A stretch of DNA of 51,151 bases from an uncultured Coriobacteriaceae bacterium. Its GTDB lineage: Bacteria > Actinomycetota > Coriobacteriia > Coriobacteriales > Atopobiaceae. The stretch covers positions 1 to 51,151 of the forward strand of contig CANEFS010000005.1 of NCBI GenBank assembly GCA_947426865.1, given 5' to 3'. How positions within the stretch are numbered: the first letter of the stretch is position 1; each line of letters starts with the position of its first letter. The notes below the pieces were generated by a model. It made no database searches. It worked only from the letters and a program-made list of their open reading frames with translations, and was not told where the DNA came from. The translations under genes were made by a program, and so were the position numbers. Shown here piece by piece: positions 7,282 through 16,268 of the stretch.

Positions 7282-8832
7282 TTACGGCCAAAGGCCGAGC
7301 GCGAACGTGATAAAGCCAATCGAGGCAAGAGCGGGCGCTCCAATCACGATGGCCAGTTCGTATTTTTTCAGTTTTGTGTGGACTTTGCTTGATTTTGTGC
7401 CCCAGAAGAAAAAGATGAGAGAAACACAAAGGACACAGAGCCCAAAGAAGATGTGCACGAGTCCTGCCGAGATGACAACGAAGGTGCTAAAAGCGGTTCC
7501 CAAGATAGCTGCGATAAGCGCACCTATGCGCGCTGCCGGCCACGCCTTTGCGGGCTCACCAGCGGCGCCGCTGCCTTCCGACAGAACCTCGGACGCCTTA
7601 TCGTCTGCTTTCTCGCGGCTCTTCTCGGCCCAAAGGTCTTTCTCGAAAAAGACAAGCTTCAAAAGGTAGAACGTCACAAGGAAATAAACCGGACCGGCAA
7701 GCGTCGAGGTTAAGGAGACCATTTCCTGAAACGCCGCGTCACCAAAAACGATACCGCAAAGCATAAAGAACTCGACGAACAAAGACGTGATGAAAAGGCT
7801 TGCCACGGGAGCACCATGACTATTTCGCTGAGCAAACAGGGGCGGGAACGAACCGTTTTCTGCAAGGGTGGCGGGCATCTCGGCCTGGACTTGCGCCCAC
7901 ACAATCCAGCCAAAAAGAATGGAGAGAATGATACCAACCGAAATCAGAATGAGACCGAAAGGCCCCATCACCATCTGCAAAAGATATCCCGTCGAAGGCG
8001 TTTGGAGGTGGGCAAGCTCGACTTGATCCATAACGCCGTAAGGCAAAAGCGAGACGAGAATGTAGAGAATGAGCGTGATGAAGTAGCCAACCATCATCGC
8101 GCGCGCAACCGACTTCTGATTAACAGCGTCTCGGGAAACGACGACGGCCGTTTCGATGCCGATAAAAACCCAGAGCGTAACGAGAATGACATCCATGAGC
8201 TCGCCCATTGGCGTGTCGTTGGCGTTCATGACACTGGCACCGTGCCTAAGCTCGCCCCAAAAATCGGCGACGAAAAGGGCAGGCTGGAAAACGACAATCA
8301 TCGCGATGATAAAAATTGCAATAGGGATGAACTTGGCTATCGTGCCGACAACGTTCAAAATTGCCACCTTTTTGATGCCTAGTGTGCCGAGAAGAAATAT
8401 TGTCCAGACAATCACGCTGGCGGCGAAAAACGCAGGCCACGTGTTGCCGGCGCCAAAGGCGGGAACGAGGCTTGAAAGTGTTTTCGTTACGAGCAAGCCG
8501 TAGCTTGCCATGGCCCCAGCTCCTGCCGCCCAGTAGCCAAAGGCGGCAAGAAACCCTACGAGCTTGCCAAATCCTTCGTTTGCATAGGTGTATATGCCGT
8601 TTTTGAGTTTAGGTTTTTTAACGGAGATAATGGAAAAGCAGCGCACGATAAAAAAGATGCCAAGGCCGGTGATGACCCAAGCAACTAACGTAATACCAAC
8701 GGAGGAACGCTCGGCCACGGATTGGGGAAGAGAAAAAATACCGCCACCAATGGCTGCAGAAATCGCGAAGGCAACAAGACCTAAAAAGCCAACTTTTTTT
8801 GTCGTACCAAAAAGGGCGCGTTTTCTTTTCAT
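7282..8832 (-). CDS. APC-family basic amino acid/polyamine antiporter
   Basis: A 516-residue inner-membrane transporter with about 12-13 hydrophobic segments. The first helix carries the family signature AISAAIGGGIFSLPQ (24-38), the unwound substrate-binding segment of APC transporters. The overall pattern, including the ETAVVVSRDA segment, matches the basic amino acid/polyamine antiporter group that contains the ArcD-type arginine/ornithine exchangers. That makes arginine-ornithine exchange a reasonable guess, not a proof. A hydrophilic loop of about 35 residues (EKSREKADD to AKAWPAAR) before the last helices is larger than usual. The ATG has AGGA at 6 bases. No arcABC genes are in view. It lies between dnaE and hypB on the same strand, 171 bp and 80 bp away. 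Confidence 0.88.
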   Translation of the reverse strand: MKRKRALFGTTKKVGFLGLVAFAISAAIGGGIFSLPQSVAERSSVGITLVAWVITGLGIFFIVRCFSIISVKKPKLKNGIYTYANEGFGKLVGFLAAFGYWAAGAGAMASYGLLVTKTLSSLVPAFGAGNTWPAFFAASVIVWTIFLLGTLGIKKVAILNVVGTIAKFIPIAIFIIAMIVVFQPALFVADFWGELRHGASVMNANDTPMGELMDVILVTLWVFIGIETAVVVSRDAVNQKSVARAMMVGYFITLILYILVSLLPYGVMDQVELAHLQTPSTGYLLQMVMGPFGLILISVGIILSILFGWIVWAQVQAEMPATLAENGSFPPLFAQRNSHGAPVASLFITSLFVEFFMLCGIVFGDAAFQEMVSLTSTLAGPVYFLVTFYLLKLVFFEKDLWAEKSREKADDKASEVLSEGSGAAGEPAKAWPAARIGALIAAILGTAFSTFVVISAGLVHIFFGLCVLCVSLIFFFWGTKSSKVHTKLKKYELAIVIGAPALASIGFITFALGLWP

Positions 8833-8910
8833 GCGCTTCCTGTCTATCGATTTCTCAGAGCTGCTTGTTGGTTCGTTGCTTATTTTAGCGCCTGCCTAGG
8901 GCCGCGAGCC

Positions 8911-8966
8911 GCCGCTTGCCGCTTGCCGCCGAGCGCCTGCCGCTTGCCGCTTGCCGCCGGGCGCCT
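8911..8966. repeat. 28-bp tandem duplication downstream of dnaE
   Basis: Two adjacent 28-base units (8911-8938 and 8939-8966) differ at a single base. Each is itself built from repeated CGCTTGC-type blocks, and related GCCGCTC fragments continue to 9003. The GC-rich array lies directly beyond the dnaE stop codon. Confidence 0.85.
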
Positions 8967-9003
8967 GCAAGCCGCCGCTCGTCACCCAGCACTCGCCGCT
9001 CGC

Positions 9004-12000
9004 CTACCCTACCAGCGTCACACTACCTTCCGGTTCGACGAGTTGCTGCAGTTTGGCGAACAAAATCACGTTAGTAGCATCAATTTTTGCCGGCATCTCA
9101 AGGCGCATCTTTTCGCCGGAGGTATTCTGAACGAACAACTCGGCCGTATCGAGGCCCGGATGAGAGGTGAGAGCAGATGCCAGATGCTCCACCATCGAGT
9201 GCGAGAGTTTCTCGGAAGGAAGGGTAACCTCAAGCGTCTTCGGTAAGTTTTTGGCCTCATCAAGCTCCAGCGGCTCGATAGTGCGGGCCTTGAACTGATT
9301 GCCGCGGTCACTTCGCTCAAGCGTGCCCGTGACAGAAACGTAGGCTTCCCCCCGCCCGTTCGACTCCAAGTACTGCGCCGTTTTCGAGAAAACCTTGGGG
9401 AAAACGATGACCTCAATCTCGGCTTCCAGATCCTCCAAGTTGAAGCGGGCCATCGAGTCGCCCTTCTTCGTCGTGAGACGCAAAAAACCGCTCACCATGC
9501 CGGAGAGCGTGAATTCAACGTTTTCAGGCACTTCTCTTAAAACCACGTTTCCTGCCTCGTCCTTCTCTTCGACGCCTTCCTGAATCTGCGCAAGAGAATA
9601 CGTCCGAGTCTGCGCCAGCTGATACGTGTAGGGCGAGAGTGGATGGTCAGAAACGAAGATGCCCAAGACGTCGCGCTCGAACTGAAGCTTGATAGTGCGC
9701 TCCCATTCTGCGTCCACGTCAGGGTCGGGGATTTCGTCGGAGAGGCCTTCGATTTCGTTTTCTGCGCTTACAAGGTCGAGCAAAGAACTCTGTCCCGACG
9801 CTTCGTTTTTGGCGCGCGCGGCGTAAACGTCCACGATATTTTTAGGATTGTTTTTGTCGATAAAGCCCATCAGTTGCATGCGGGGATAACCCGAGAAATC
9901 GAAGGCGCCCGCTTTAATCAGCGCCTCCAAAGCTCCGCGCTTCAGCGCTTCCTTCTCGACGCGTGAAACAAGATCGTGAAGCGTTTCAAAAGGACCGTTC
10001 TTCTCGCGCTCGCCGATGATGGCTTGGGCAGCTGCGACGCCGACCCCTTTAATGCCGGCAAGACCGAAGCGAATGCCCTCCTCAACGGCGGTGAATTCGA
10101 TGCCGGACTCATTGATGTCAGGCGGCAAAACGTTGATGCCTTCGTGGCGACAGGCATTGATGTACTTTTGAATCTTGTCGGTCTTTCCGGTGTAGCTCGT
10201 GAGTACTGCCGCCATGTACTCGTGCGGGAAATACGCCTTTAACCAGGCTGTTTGCATAACGAGAATGGCGTATCCGGCCGAGTGCGACTTGTTGAAGGCG
10301 TAAGAGGCGAACTCCAGAACCTCGTTCCAGATGCGCTCTGCCGTCTCGCGCTTGAAGTTGTTGGCAACAGCGCCTTTCATCCAGTGGTCGTAGGTCGTCT
10401 CATGCGCGCCGTTTTCCCAGTCGAACTCCTGTTTCGTGAGCATCGCGAGTTTCTTTTTGGCCATGGGCTTTCTAATGCGCGAGTCACTCTCACCTGCCGA
10501 GAAACCACTCATCACCATAGAGATTTGCATAACCTGCTCTTGGTAGACGATGGTGCCGTACGTTTCTGAAAGAATCGATTCCAAGCGCGGATCGTAGTAG
10601 CGAACCTGCTCCTTGCCGTTCATGCGGCACACGTAGGATTGGACCATGCCAGAACCCAGCGGTCCCGGACGATAGAGTGCGATAAGAGCGACGACCTGGC
10701 GATATTCTTTTGGTTGCATTTGGCGAATCGTGGCTGTCATGCCTTGCGACTCAATTTGGAAGACACCCGAGGTTTTGCCTTTGCCCATAAGCTCAAAGAT
10801 GGCGGGATCGTCGAAGGGGATTTTGTCGACATCGATATCCAGGCTTGTGGCTTTATCGGCCGGCTCGCGCAGCGCTTCTTTCACCTTAGTCGGTGCTTTT
10901 GCGACCGCCTCAGCTGTGTTGTAGTTGGCCTTAATATTTTTCAGTGCCTTCGAGATAACCGTAAGCGTTCGAAGACCCAAAAAGTCCATCTTGAGAAGGC
11001 CCATGTCGGCCACGGAATGGCCTTCGTATTGGGTGATTTCCACACCACGGGTCTTATCAAGTTTCGTCGGCACGTGATCGTTTACCGGCGTTGGTGTGAT
11101 GAGGATGGCGCAGGCGTGCATGGAGTCAGCGCGCTTCAAGCCCTCAATGGACAAGGCTGTTTCCAAGACGCGCTCATACTCTTCGTTTTCTTGTGCCGCC
11201 TTCACGAGGTCAGCGTTGAAGGAATCTTCGTGGCCGGGGACTTTGTGCAAAACGTTGTACAGCTTCACGCCGGGGTCGGACGGAACCATCTTCGAAAGGT
11301 CGAGGCCCGTCGAGTACGGCAGCCCCAAAACGCGCGCGGAGTCTTGAATGGCCTGTTTCGCCTTGATCGTCGAGTACGTGATAACGTGACTCACGCGGTC
11401 CGAGCCGTACAGCTCACGCACGTGCTGGATGACCTCTTCACGTCGTTCGTCGTCGAAGTCCATGTCGATATCGGGCATTTCTGTGCGCTCAATCGAAAGG
11501 AAGCGCTCGAACATCAAGCCGTTTTCGAGAGGATCAATCGTTGTGATATTAAGGGCGTAAGCAACGATAGCGCCCGCGGCAGAGCCACGTCCCGGTCCCA
11601 CTCCGATGCCGTGATCTTTTGCCCACTGAACGTATTCCTGAACGATGAGGAAGTAGTCGGCAAATCCCTTCGTGCAAATAACGTCGTATTCGGTTTCGAA
11701 GCGCTCCTTGATATTGACGCCGTTGATCTCGCGGGTTTGCCAATCGTCACCGTAGCGCATGGCAAGGCCGGCCTCGCATTCCTTGCGGAAGCGCTCTTCG
11801 CTCGTCTCCCCCTCTTCCAAAAGCGGGAATTTGGGAAGGTAGAGTTTCGACCAATCCAGCTGGTAGTTGCACTTTTCGGCTATTTCTAAAGTGGTGTCGC
11901 AAGCCTCTTGGTTCCAATCAAAAAGCGCGCGCATCTCTTCTTCGGTCTTCATGTAAAACTCGCCGGTGCCGTCTGCGGCGCGGTCCATGCGAAGGCGGTC

Positions 12001-12879
12001 TGTCTGATCCAGCTGCGAGCCGGTGCCGATGCACTCCACGACGTCTTGCGTGTTGGCGTCGTCTCGCAACAGATAGTGAAAGTCGTTCGTGGCCACCGTT
12101 TTCACGCCAATGGAATGCGCGATCTCGGTGATAGTTTCTGCGAGCTTACGGTCCGGCCAGCCTGGTGTCACTTCCAGGCCGTGGTCTTGAATCTCTAGGT
12201 AGAAGTCGCCCGGCGCAAAGATATCTTTGAACGTTTTTGCCCAACGAAGCGCCTCTTCCGGATTGTTCTCCATGATAGAAACGGGAACAATTCCTGCCAC
12301 GCATCCGCTCGTACCTATGAGGCCCTCGGCATGTTTTTGCAGGTTTTCCAGCGTGACGCGCGGCTTGTAGTAGAAGCCTTCCGTTGCCGCTTCCGAGACA
12401 AGCTTCATGAGGTTCACGTAACCCGTCTCGTTCTTGGCAAGCAAAATCATGTGATAGAGCTGCGGCTTTTTGTCGCGCGCCAAAGTGGAGTCGGGCGTAA
12501 AGTAGATTTCGCAACCAAAAATGGGTTTCACGCGAGGAGCGGGCTTTGTGGTCTCAAGGAGGTTTCCTGCCTCAACCGCTTCCAAATCGTTTTGATATTG
12601 CGTGAAGGCTTCGCGCGGCGCGTCTGTGGCCGGCTCCGTTAGTTTCTGTCCGGCCTCCGCCGCTTTCTTGTCTTGTTTCCATTGCACAAAAGCAGGGTCG
12701 TTTGCGTTGACCGCGTCTGCCGCAAGCGCCAAATCAGGAATGCCGTACATGTAGCCATGGTCGGTGAGCGCCACTGCCGGCATGCGCAAATCAGCCGCAC
12801 GCTGAACCATGTCCTCAACGCGAGACGCTCCATCCAGCATGGAATAATCCGAATGGTTATGCAAATGCACAAATGCCAT
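9004..12879 (-). CDS. dnaE: DNA polymerase III alpha subunit
   Basis: The catalytic subunit of the replicative polymerase, about 1291 residues. The N-terminal PHP domain begins MAFVHLHNHSDYSMLDGA, with metal-binding His residues. The palm shows GPGRGSAAG and the catalytic aspartates in PDIDMDFDD (about 477-485 counted from an upstream TTG). The C-terminal part has helix-hairpin-helix and OB-fold regions (near VEFTLSGMVSGFLR). The protein is longer than the E. coli enzyme. One cause is a 55-60 residue charged insertion in the PHP domain between DLALAADAV and KPIFGCEIY. The ATG at 12877-12879 is preferred over the in-frame TTG at 12903 because it gives the conserved N-terminus. It appears monocistronic, with 235 bp upstream and a minisatellite downstream. 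Confidence 0.97.
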   Translation of the reverse strand: MAFVHLHNHSDYSMLDGASRVEDMVQRAADLRMPAVALTDHGYMYGIPDLALAADAVNANDPAFVQWKQDKKAAEAGQKLTEPATDAPREAFTQYQNDLEAVEAGNLLETTKPAPRVKPIFGCEIYFTPDSTLARDKKPQLYHMILLAKNETGYVNLMKLVSEAATEGFYYKPRVTLENLQKHAEGLIGTSGCVAGIVPVSIMENNPEEALRWAKTFKDIFAPGDFYLEIQDHGLEVTPGWPDRKLAETITEIAHSIGVKTVATNDFHYLLRDDANTQDVVECIGTGSQLDQTDRLRMDRAADGTGEFYMKTEEEMRALFDWNQEACDTTLEIAEKCNYQLDWSKLYLPKFPLLEEGETSEERFRKECEAGLAMRYGDDWQTREINGVNIKERFETEYDVICTKGFADYFLIVQEYVQWAKDHGIGVGPGRGSAAGAIVAYALNITTIDPLENGLMFERFLSIERTEMPDIDMDFDDERREEVIQHVRELYGSDRVSHVITYSTIKAKQAIQDSARVLGLPYSTGLDLSKMVPSDPGVKLYNVLHKVPGHEDSFNADLVKAAQENEEYERVLETALSIEGLKRADSMHACAILITPTPVNDHVPTKLDKTRGVEITQYEGHSVADMGLLKMDFLGLRTLTVISKALKNIKANYNTAEAVAKAPTKVKEALREPADKATSLDIDVDKIPFDDPAIFELMGKGKTSGVFQIESQGMTATIRQMQPKEYRQVVALIALYRPGPLGSGMVQSYVCRMNGKEQVRYYDPRLESILSETYGTIVYQEQVMQISMVMSGFSAGESDSRIRKPMAKKKLAMLTKQEFDWENGAHETTYDHWMKGAVANNFKRETAERIWNEVLEFASYAFNKSHSAGYAILVMQTAWLKAYFPHEYMAAVLTSYTGKTDKIQKYINACRHEGINVLPPDINESGIEFTAVEEGIRFGLAGIKGVGVAAAQAIIGEREKNGPFETLHDLVSRVEKEALKRGALEALIKAGAFDFSGYPRMQLMGFIDKNNPKNIVDVYAARAKNEASGQSSLLDLVSAENEIEGLSDEIPDPDVDAEWERTIKLQFERDVLGIFVSDHPLSPYTYQLAQTRTYSLAQIQEGVEEKDEAGNVVLREVPENVEFTLSGMVSGFLRLTTKKGDSMARFNLEDLEAEIEVIVFPKVFSKTAQYLESNGRGEAYVSVTGTLERSDRGNQFKARTIEPLELDEAKNLPKTLEVTLPSEKLSHSMVEHLASALTSHPGLDTAELFVQNTSGEKMRLEMPAKIDATNVILFAKLQQLVEPEGSVTLVG

Positions 12880-13114
12880 GAAAAAATCCCCACGAATCTT
12901 CAAATTTACGTTGGATTCCTACTGAATCCCCGGCTTTTTCCTAAGCGATTGCGTTTTATCTCCGAAGGGAAAAAGCACTACATGTGGCGTTTATGATAAC
13001 AAACTACCCCATCTTTTTGTGCGAGAAAATCATCGCAAAAAAGCGAGAAAAACGCGGAAGATACGCGAAAGACTAGCGCTTTGGGAAAAGAGGGGTCCCC
13101 TTTTACCTTTTGCT

Positions 13115-14419
13115 CTACGATTCGCCCTTTTCAAGACCGGTAACCTCATCAACGCTCATCGCGAACTCGTGCTTAGTCGGCACCCACTCAACCTTCTTGA
13201 AAAGAGCGATAACCGTGATGGGAATGTAGGTCATCTCCCAGAGGGGAAACGTGAAAACGTTACTTATGATGCGCCACTTCTTTTTTGCATGGATATGTTT
13301 GCGCTCAGTAATCGTGGTGAACCCGGCGATAAAAAAGAAGACAAAATAGATAGATAAAAACGTCATGATGAGAGAGCCGACGCACATGGATAGTTCGTCT
13401 TGCGTGGCGAGAAAACCGTTCGAGAGGGTTCCAATAAAGAGATAGACCGAGTTGACCAAAGCACTGATGAGCGTGAGAAGCATCGCCGGCCCTACCGTCA
13501 TCAGCATGTCGTAGGAGGCAAACATTCCCTTTCCCATGCCTTTAAAAAGGTCTCCTACGTAAGAGAAGAAAACTTGGTAAAAACCTTTCGTCCAACGGAG
13601 GCGCTGAATCCAAGAGGCCTTAAAGGTAACGGGTTGCTCATCGTAAAACTCAGCAGGAGCGTAGCCAATTCTTATGCCTTGCGCAGCGCAAAACGTAGAG
13701 AACTGAATGTCTTCTGTGAGAAGATGGAAGTCCCATCCTTGCATACCGCGAATGATATCTGCACTTACCATCCAACCCGAGCCAGAAATAGCACAGCTCG
13801 TGCCAAGTTGCATGCGGGCATTGTTGAGATAGCGCGCCTCTCGTAAAAACCAGATGGCGTTGGCAGCACTCACCCAAGACGAATCGAAATTCTTGGAATT
13901 GCGAAGAGACGTCCCTGCCAAATATCCCATATCAACGAGCTTGTTCATCTCGGCCAAATAATCTTTGGAGAGAAGATTGTCGGCGTCGAAAACGATGAAG
14001 GCATCGTAGTATGTTTTGCCTTTGTCTTTCAGCACCTTGTTAAAGCCCATGTCGAGCGCCCACGATTTGCCCTTGCGAGCCAAATCGTTTCTCTCGAAAA
14101 CGGTAGCGCCGGCTTCTCGTGCTCGCCGAGCTGTTTTGTCCGTGCAGGCATCGGCCACCACGTAAACGTCGAAAAGCTCTTTGGGATAGTTCTGATTGAG
14201 AATCGATTGGACGAGTTGGCCGATAACCACTTCTTCGTTATGCGCGGCTATCATGAAGCCAAAACGGTGCTGCTTTTTCGCTGCCGGCAAAACGATTTCA
14301 TTTTTAAAATAGCCTACGAGGAAGTAAACGATTTGATAGAAAAAACAAAGCGTAAAGAAAAGCCAAAGTATGAAATTGAAAAGAGTAATGGGAGTTATAG
14401 AGAGTCGAGACAGTTCCAC
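13115..14419 (-). CDS. Membrane GT2-family glycosyltransferase
   Basis: A 434-residue processive-type glycosyltransferase. One N-terminal membrane helix (about residues 12-37) precedes a GT-A catalytic domain with the donor site AAHNEE, the DxD motif FDADN, the acid residues TEDIQ and the QRLRW motif typical of the cellulose/hyaluronan synthase-like branch. Three or four C-terminal helices follow, then a short acidic tail. It probably polymerises or adds a sugar for surface polysaccharide; the product cannot be told from sequence. It starts with GTG (14417-14419) and AAGGA 6 bases upstream. It follows the pseudouridine synthase gene by 57 bp on the same strand and may be the last gene of the long operon. 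Confidence 0.88.
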   Translation of the reverse strand: MELSRLSITPITLFNFILWLFFTLCFFYQIVYFLVGYFKNEIVLPAAKKQHRFGFMIAAHNEEVVIGQLVQSILNQNYPKELFDVYVVADACTDKTARRAREAGATVFERNDLARKGKSWALDMGFNKVLKDKGKTYYDAFIVFDADNLLSKDYLAEMNKLVDMGYLAGTSLRNSKNFDSSWVSAANAIWFLREARYLNNARMQLGTSCAISGSGWMVSADIIRGMQGWDFHLLTEDIQFSTFCAAQGIRIGYAPAEFYDEQPVTFKASWIQRLRWTKGFYQVFFSYVGDLFKGMGKGMFASYDMLMTVGPAMLLTLISALVNSVYLFIGTLSNGFLATQDELSMCVGSLIMTFLSIYFVFFFIAGFTTITERKHIHAKKKWRIISNVFTFPLWEMTYIPITVIALFKKVEWVPTKHEFAMSVDEVTGLEKGES

Positions 14420-14476
14420 GCTTTTTCCTTCTTCGTCTTTGTTTATGCTCGGCCTTAAATTTTAGCGCTTTACCCT

Positions 14477-15595
14477 TTAAAGAACGCGGTCTTTCAAAGA
14501 ATCAAGAACGCCCTGCAAATCTTTAGGGAGCAGGTCTTCAAACGAGAGTTTCTCGCCGGTTTTAGGATGTACAAAGGAGAGTTTATAGGAGTGGAGAAAC
14601 TGACGCGGAGCCTCCGCATTTTTAAACTTATCGCCCGTTCCGTAGAGCGGGTCTCCTACCACGGGATGGTGAATGTGGTTCATATGCAAGCGAATCTGGT
14701 GCGTGCGCCCCGTCAAAAGGTGGCACTCCAAAAGAGAAAAGCCTTCGTCCTTAGGCCCTGCAGAGAAGCGCTCAAGCGTTTTAAAGGTTGTCACTGCATC
14801 TCTGGCAGACGGGTCATCACTTGCCATCATTTTTATGCGATGCCGAGAAGACCTTTTCATTCCAACGTCGATGAGGCCGGTCTCGGGCACGACGTTTCCT
14901 TGCACGAGCGTCAAGTAGCGTCTGTCGACCGCTCTCTCTTTGATGGCGTCTTGCAGCGCCTGCTGTGTCTCGTTGTTTTTTGCAACAAGCATGAGGCCTG
15001 TCGTGTCCATATCAAGGCGATGAACGAGGCCGAGCTTATCGGGCCCTTGAAGGGTGCCTAAGTTTTCTTTTCCAAAGCGGTTAACGAGCGCGTTTGCAAG
15101 CGTTCCCGTTTCATGCCCGGGACTTGGGTGCGAGACAAGGTTTGCTTGCTTAGAGATAACGGCGAGATCATCGTCTTCGTAGCGCACATCGAGAGGGATA
15201 TCTTCAGGCTCCAAAGGATAGAAATAGGCCGCACTTGTTTCGTGGGGATTTTCTGGGAAAGCTTGAAATTGTTGTGCGCCAATTTCACTCTTCGCTTCTT
15301 GCGTTCCCTTTCCACTCAGCGCTTCCTGCGCTCCCTCACTTTCATAATTTGTGCTTTGTTCATTTTCTGGAAGGCGTGAGCGCGCGGTGGAATCATGCAA
15401 CTTCGCATCATCAATTTGAACCATGTCGCCTGCGCGCAAGCGAAGATTTTTGCTCTTCTTTGTGACGTCGTTCACCTTGACCTCACCCGCCTCAATAAGG
15501 TGCGCTGCCTGGTTTCGACTGAGTGCCGGGAAAGCATCGGCGAGAAAAGAATCGATGCGCTCTTTATCTTCTGCTATGTCAACTTCTAAAAGCAC
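14477..15595 (-). CDS. RluA/RluD-family 23S rRNA pseudouridine synthase
   Basis: A 372-residue enzyme that isomerises uridine to pseudouridine in rRNA. An S4 RNA-binding domain occupies residues 10-75 (DSFLADAFPALSRNQAAHLIEAGEVKVN). The catalytic motif HRLDMDTTGLMLVAKN carries the essential Asp. LTGRTHQIRLHMNHIHHPVVGD is the second family signature. Between the two domains is a hydrophilic linker of about 60 residues with repeated GAQEA/GTQEA/GAQQ blocks, longer than in RluD of E. coli. The GTG start has GAGGG 5 bases upstream, and the gene follows lspA by 9 bp, an order (lspA-rluD) common in Gram-positive bacteria. RluD is the best guess for the exact paralogue. Confidence 0.92.
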   Translation of the reverse strand: MLLEVDIAEDKERIDSFLADAFPALSRNQAAHLIEAGEVKVNDVTKKSKNLRLRAGDMVQIDDAKLHDSTARSRLPENEQSTNYESEGAQEALSGKGTQEAKSEIGAQQFQAFPENPHETSAAYFYPLEPEDIPLDVRYEDDDLAVISKQANLVSHPSPGHETGTLANALVNRFGKENLGTLQGPDKLGLVHRLDMDTTGLMLVAKNNETQQALQDAIKERAVDRRYLTLVQGNVVPETGLIDVGMKRSSRHRIKMMASDDPSARDAVTTFKTLERFSAGPKDEGFSLLECHLLTGRTHQIRLHMNHIHHPVVGDPLYGTGDKFKNAEAPRQFLHSYKLSFVHPKTGEKLSFEDLLPKDLQGVLDSLKDRVL

Positions 15596-15604
15596 GTATC
15601 CCTC

Positions 15605-16258
15605 TTAGTTCGCATTGTGATTTTCTTGAGAGGCTTTTTGGTGCCTATCTTGTTCGCTGCTATTTTGCGGGTGCCCAAGTTCTTCTCGGATAAAAACGAT
15701 AGCGCCTATAAAAAAGCCAAATGTGATAGCCACATCGGCCAGATTAAAGATGGGAAAGGAAAAGAGGTCGTGAGGAAAGAAATCGAGCCAAATGAAATCG
15801 AGCACCTCTCCAAAATAGAGACGGTCAACGAGATTTCCTAAAGCGCCTCCGACGACAAGGGCGGCACATACAATGAGCGGTGTGGAAAGGCCCGTTTCCT
15901 CCGTGCGATTATTTTTTTTGTATTGCGCGTTTGCGTTTGCAGAATCTTTTTCTTTAATGGGTCTCGTTTTATAGAGAACCCAAAACGTGATGGCAACGAT
16001 GACGGCAATTGCAATGACGATAAAGAGAATCGTCTGTCCTGTGCCCATCGAAAATGCCGCTCCGTCATTTGTAACAGGACGAAGTTTAAAGAGCCCGTCA
16101 ACTCCTCCCACGTCGCGCCCCAGGCTATTTTCACTTGCCACCCTTATGAAAAATTTCGAGGCCTGGTCAAGGGCAAACGTGATGAGCGCAACAAAAAGAA
16201 AGATAAGCTGCGGTCGAAGCGCTGACTTGTAAGGGTACTTTAAGTCTGACGTTTTCAA
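15605..16258 (-). CDS. lspA: Lipoprotein signal peptidase (signal peptidase II)
   Basis: An aspartyl protease of the inner membrane that cleaves prolipoprotein signal peptides. Four hydrophobic helices are visible. The conserved motifs are TNDGAAFS, GGALGNLVDR (first catalytic Asp) and FNLADVAI (second catalytic Asp). At 217 residues it exceeds the usual 150-170: a cytoplasmic loop (KTRPIKEKD to NNRTEET) of about 30 residues and a charged C-terminal tail account for this. The TTG at 16256-16258 is chosen because AGGGGAG lies 5 bases upstream. An in-frame TTG at 16288 would overlap ileS. It sits 10 bp after ileS and 9 bp before the pseudouridine synthase gene. Confidence 0.92.
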   Translation of the reverse strand: MKTSDLKYPYKSALRPQLIFLFVALITFALDQASKFFIRVASENSLGRDVGGVDGLFKLRPVTNDGAAFSMGTGQTILFIVIAIAVIVAITFWVLYKTRPIKEKDSANANAQYKKNNRTEETGLSTPLIVCAALVVGGALGNLVDRLYFGEVLDFIWLDFFPHDLFSFPIFNLADVAITFGFFIGAIVFIREELGHPQNSSEQDRHQKASQENHNAN

Positions 16259-16268
16259 AACGTCTCCC

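Noticed and set aside
10639-11889. 416-codon plus-strand open frame
   Set aside because: Entirely antisense to dnaE, no ribosome-binding site and composition typical of a shadow frame.
13083-13106. Terminator after the GT2 glycosyltransferase
   Set aside because: The AAAAGGGG/CCCC-TCTTTT hairpin lacks a following T run; kept out as unsupported.
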